Assembly: GCA_033764265.1 (NCBI GenBank)
Contig: JANRJB010000437.1
Span: forward strand, 1 to 6,873
DNA from: VGEM01 sp033764265
GTDB taxonomy: Bacteria; Pseudomonadota; Alphaproteobacteria; Rhodospirillales; Rhodospirillaceae
Direction of reading: 5' to 3'
Length of the DNA stretch: 6,873 bases
This document shows, one piece after another, positions 5,913 to 6,873 of this stretch (its first letter is position 1; every line of letters starts with the position of its first letter). A program made the translations under genes and the position numbers. The notes beneath the pieces are model-generated. The model saw only the letters and a list, made by a program, of their open reading frames with translations, was not told the DNA's origin and ran no database searches.

Positions 5913-6737
5913 GTGAGTGATCAACGTTTTCGCGCTGGCCGTTGTTGGGGCATTCTGGCGATCGCCGTCGCCGTGGCGGCCTGCGCCAGCACGCCGCCGG
6001 CGTCGGACCCGGTGGCGCGGGCGGCCTACGAGGAAGCCAACGACCCGCTGGAACCCTTCAATCGCGCGATGTTCAGCGTCGACATGGCGCTCAACGCGGC
6101 GTTCATCAGGCCGGTGGCGTGGACCTATCGCGAGGTGGTGCCCGAACCGGCGCGACGCGGCGTCACCAACTTCCTGCGCAACCTGCGTTCGCCCATCACC
6201 TTCGCCAACAACCTGCTGCAAGGCGATCTGGACCGCGCCGGCGTCACCGTCGGCCGTTTCGCGCTCAATACCACCGGCGGCCTGCTGGGGTTCGTCGATG
6301 TCGCCGAAAGCGCCGGCCTGCCGTACCACTACGAGGACTTCGGGCAGACCCTGGCCGTGTGGGGCGCCACCAACGACACCTATCTGTATGTGCCGATCTT
6401 CGGCCCGACCGGAGTTCGCGATGGTTTGGGCCTGGCGGTGGACAATTTCGCGTTCGACGCGGTCAGCTGGTATTCCTATGCCGATAATCCCGGCTGGGTG
6501 CAGTGGGCCTATTTCGGCACGCTGTTGATCGACATCAAGGCCGGGACCATGCAGGCCACCGACGAGTTGGAGAAATCCTCGATCGATTACTATGCCGCGT
6601 TGCGTTCGGCCTGGCGCCAGAACCGCGACAGCCAAATCCGCAACGGCGCCCCGGCGCCGCTGCCCGACATGGACAACGGCGACGCGCCCGACCCGTTCGC
6701 CGCCCGCGGCACCGACGCGGTGGCGGGCGCGCAATAG
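5913..6737 (+). CDS. mlaA: MlaA (VacJ-family) outer-membrane lipoprotein
   Basis: Outer-membrane lipoprotein of the Mla pathway. By family it sits in the inner leaflet of the outer membrane with porins and removes misplaced phospholipids from the outer leaflet, passing them to periplasmic MlaC. The 274-residue product has a lipoprotein signal peptide: basic start, hydrophobic WGILAIAVAVAA and lipobox VAAC with the acylated Cys at 24. The next residue is Ala rather than Asp, consistent with sorting to the outer membrane. The mature protein shows the family blocks NDPLEPFNRAMF (43-54), FLRNLRSPITFANNLLQG, FALNTTGGLLGFVDVA, EDFGQTLAVWG and YVPIFGPTGVRDG, then a polar, Asp/Ala/Pro-rich tail of about 35 residues. 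The start is GTG, and the frame has no better start between there and the signal peptide; only a weak AGG lies upstream. The next gene follows after 42 bases on the same strand and is probably in the same operon. Confidence 0.95.
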   Translation: MSDQRFRAGRCWGILAIAVAVAACASTPPASDPVARAAYEEANDPLEPFNRAMFSVDMALNAAFIRPVAWTYREVVPEPARRGVTNFLRNLRSPITFANNLLQGDLDRAGVTVGRFALNTTGGLLGFVDVAESAGLPYHYEDFGQTLAVWGATNDTYLYVPIFGPTGVRDGLGLAVDNFAFDAVSWYSYADNPGWVQWAYFGTLLIDIKAGTMQATDELEKSSIDYYAALRSAWRQNRDSQIRNGAPAPLPDMDNGDAPDPFAARGTDAVAGAQ

Positions 6738-6779
6738 CCGCCCGCACCGCCGCCACCGACCAGCACAGGATCCGCGATC

Positions 6780-6873
6780 ATGATCGACCGCCGTTTCGTC
6801 GCCGTTTCAGCACCGATCGCCCTGGCCATGGGTGCGTTGGCGCGGCCGACCGCCGCGCGCGCCGCCGACTGGG
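6780..6873 (+). CDS. exported protein, probable MlaC-type phospholipid carrier, N-terminus only
   Basis: Thirty-one codons are visible before the window ends. The ATG at 6780 has AGGA (6767-6770) 9 bases upstream. The peptide is a clear Sec signal: charged MIDRR, hydrophobic FVAVSAPIALAMGALA, then a short c-region PTAARA-ADW with a signal peptidase I site around ARA-A, and no lipobox. Its place 42 bases after mlaA in the same direction makes an MlaC/Ttg2D-like periplasmic carrier the most likely identity, since mlaA followed by such a gene is a common alphaproteobacterial arrangement. That identification is inference from position: no mature domain sequence is present, and another periplasmic protein cannot be excluded. 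Confidence 0.7.
   Translation, partial: MIDRRFVAVSAPIALAMGALARPTAARAADW

Noticed and set aside
5515..5916. A possible small protein gene of 133 codons in the metF-mlaA gap.
   Set aside because: A third of it overlaps metF antisense. It has no ribosome binding site and the sequence lacks any recognisable feature.
5685..6734. A 349-codon open frame on the minus strand antisense to mlaA.
   Set aside because: MlaA has a full lipoprotein signal and family motifs on the plus strand, and the antisense product is composition-driven.

Overview
This is GC-rich chromosomal DNA, very probably from an alphaproteobacterium. A Rhodospirillales- or Hyphomicrobiales-like genome is my best guess. The evidence is the strongly G/C-ending codon use, the style of the CHAT protein, MlaA and MetF, and a two-palindrome intergenic element of the kind known from rhizobial genomes. 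I see no phage, insertion sequence, CRISPR array, tRNA or rRNA.

Layout, left to right. (1) The 3' end of a plus-strand gene for a CHAT-domain (caspase-like) protein, whose 5' part lies outside the window. (2) Convergent to it, a complete UvrD/PcrA-type superfamily 1 DNA helicase on the minus strand. (3) A 151-base gap holding a palindromic mosaic element. Its distal hairpin looks like the terminator of the next gene, and its proximal palindrome sits directly against the helicase start codon. (4) A minus-strand soluble diguanylate cyclase with intact GGEEF and RxxD motifs and an uncharacterised helical N-terminal region. (5) A minus-strand metF (5,10-methylenetetrahydrofolate reductase) ending in a long hairpin that overlaps its stop codon. 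(6) A 303-base divergent regulatory region. (7) Plus-strand mlaA (VacJ-family outer-membrane lipoprotein), followed 42 bases later by the first 31 codons of an exported protein, probably the MlaC-type periplasmic phospholipid carrier.

The genes are mostly independent housekeeping functions: DNA repair, c-di-GMP signalling, one-carbon and methionine metabolism, and outer-membrane lipid asymmetry. Only mlaA and the following gene look like a functional operon. The three minus-strand genes are each separated by a hairpin and have their own candidate start signals, so they need not be co-transcribed.

I found no convincing undescribed multi-gene system. The items most worth a second look are the palindromic element at 3403-3503, a possible leaderless start for the helicase, the N-terminal region of the cyclase, and the CHAT protein with its conserved-looking C-terminal tail.
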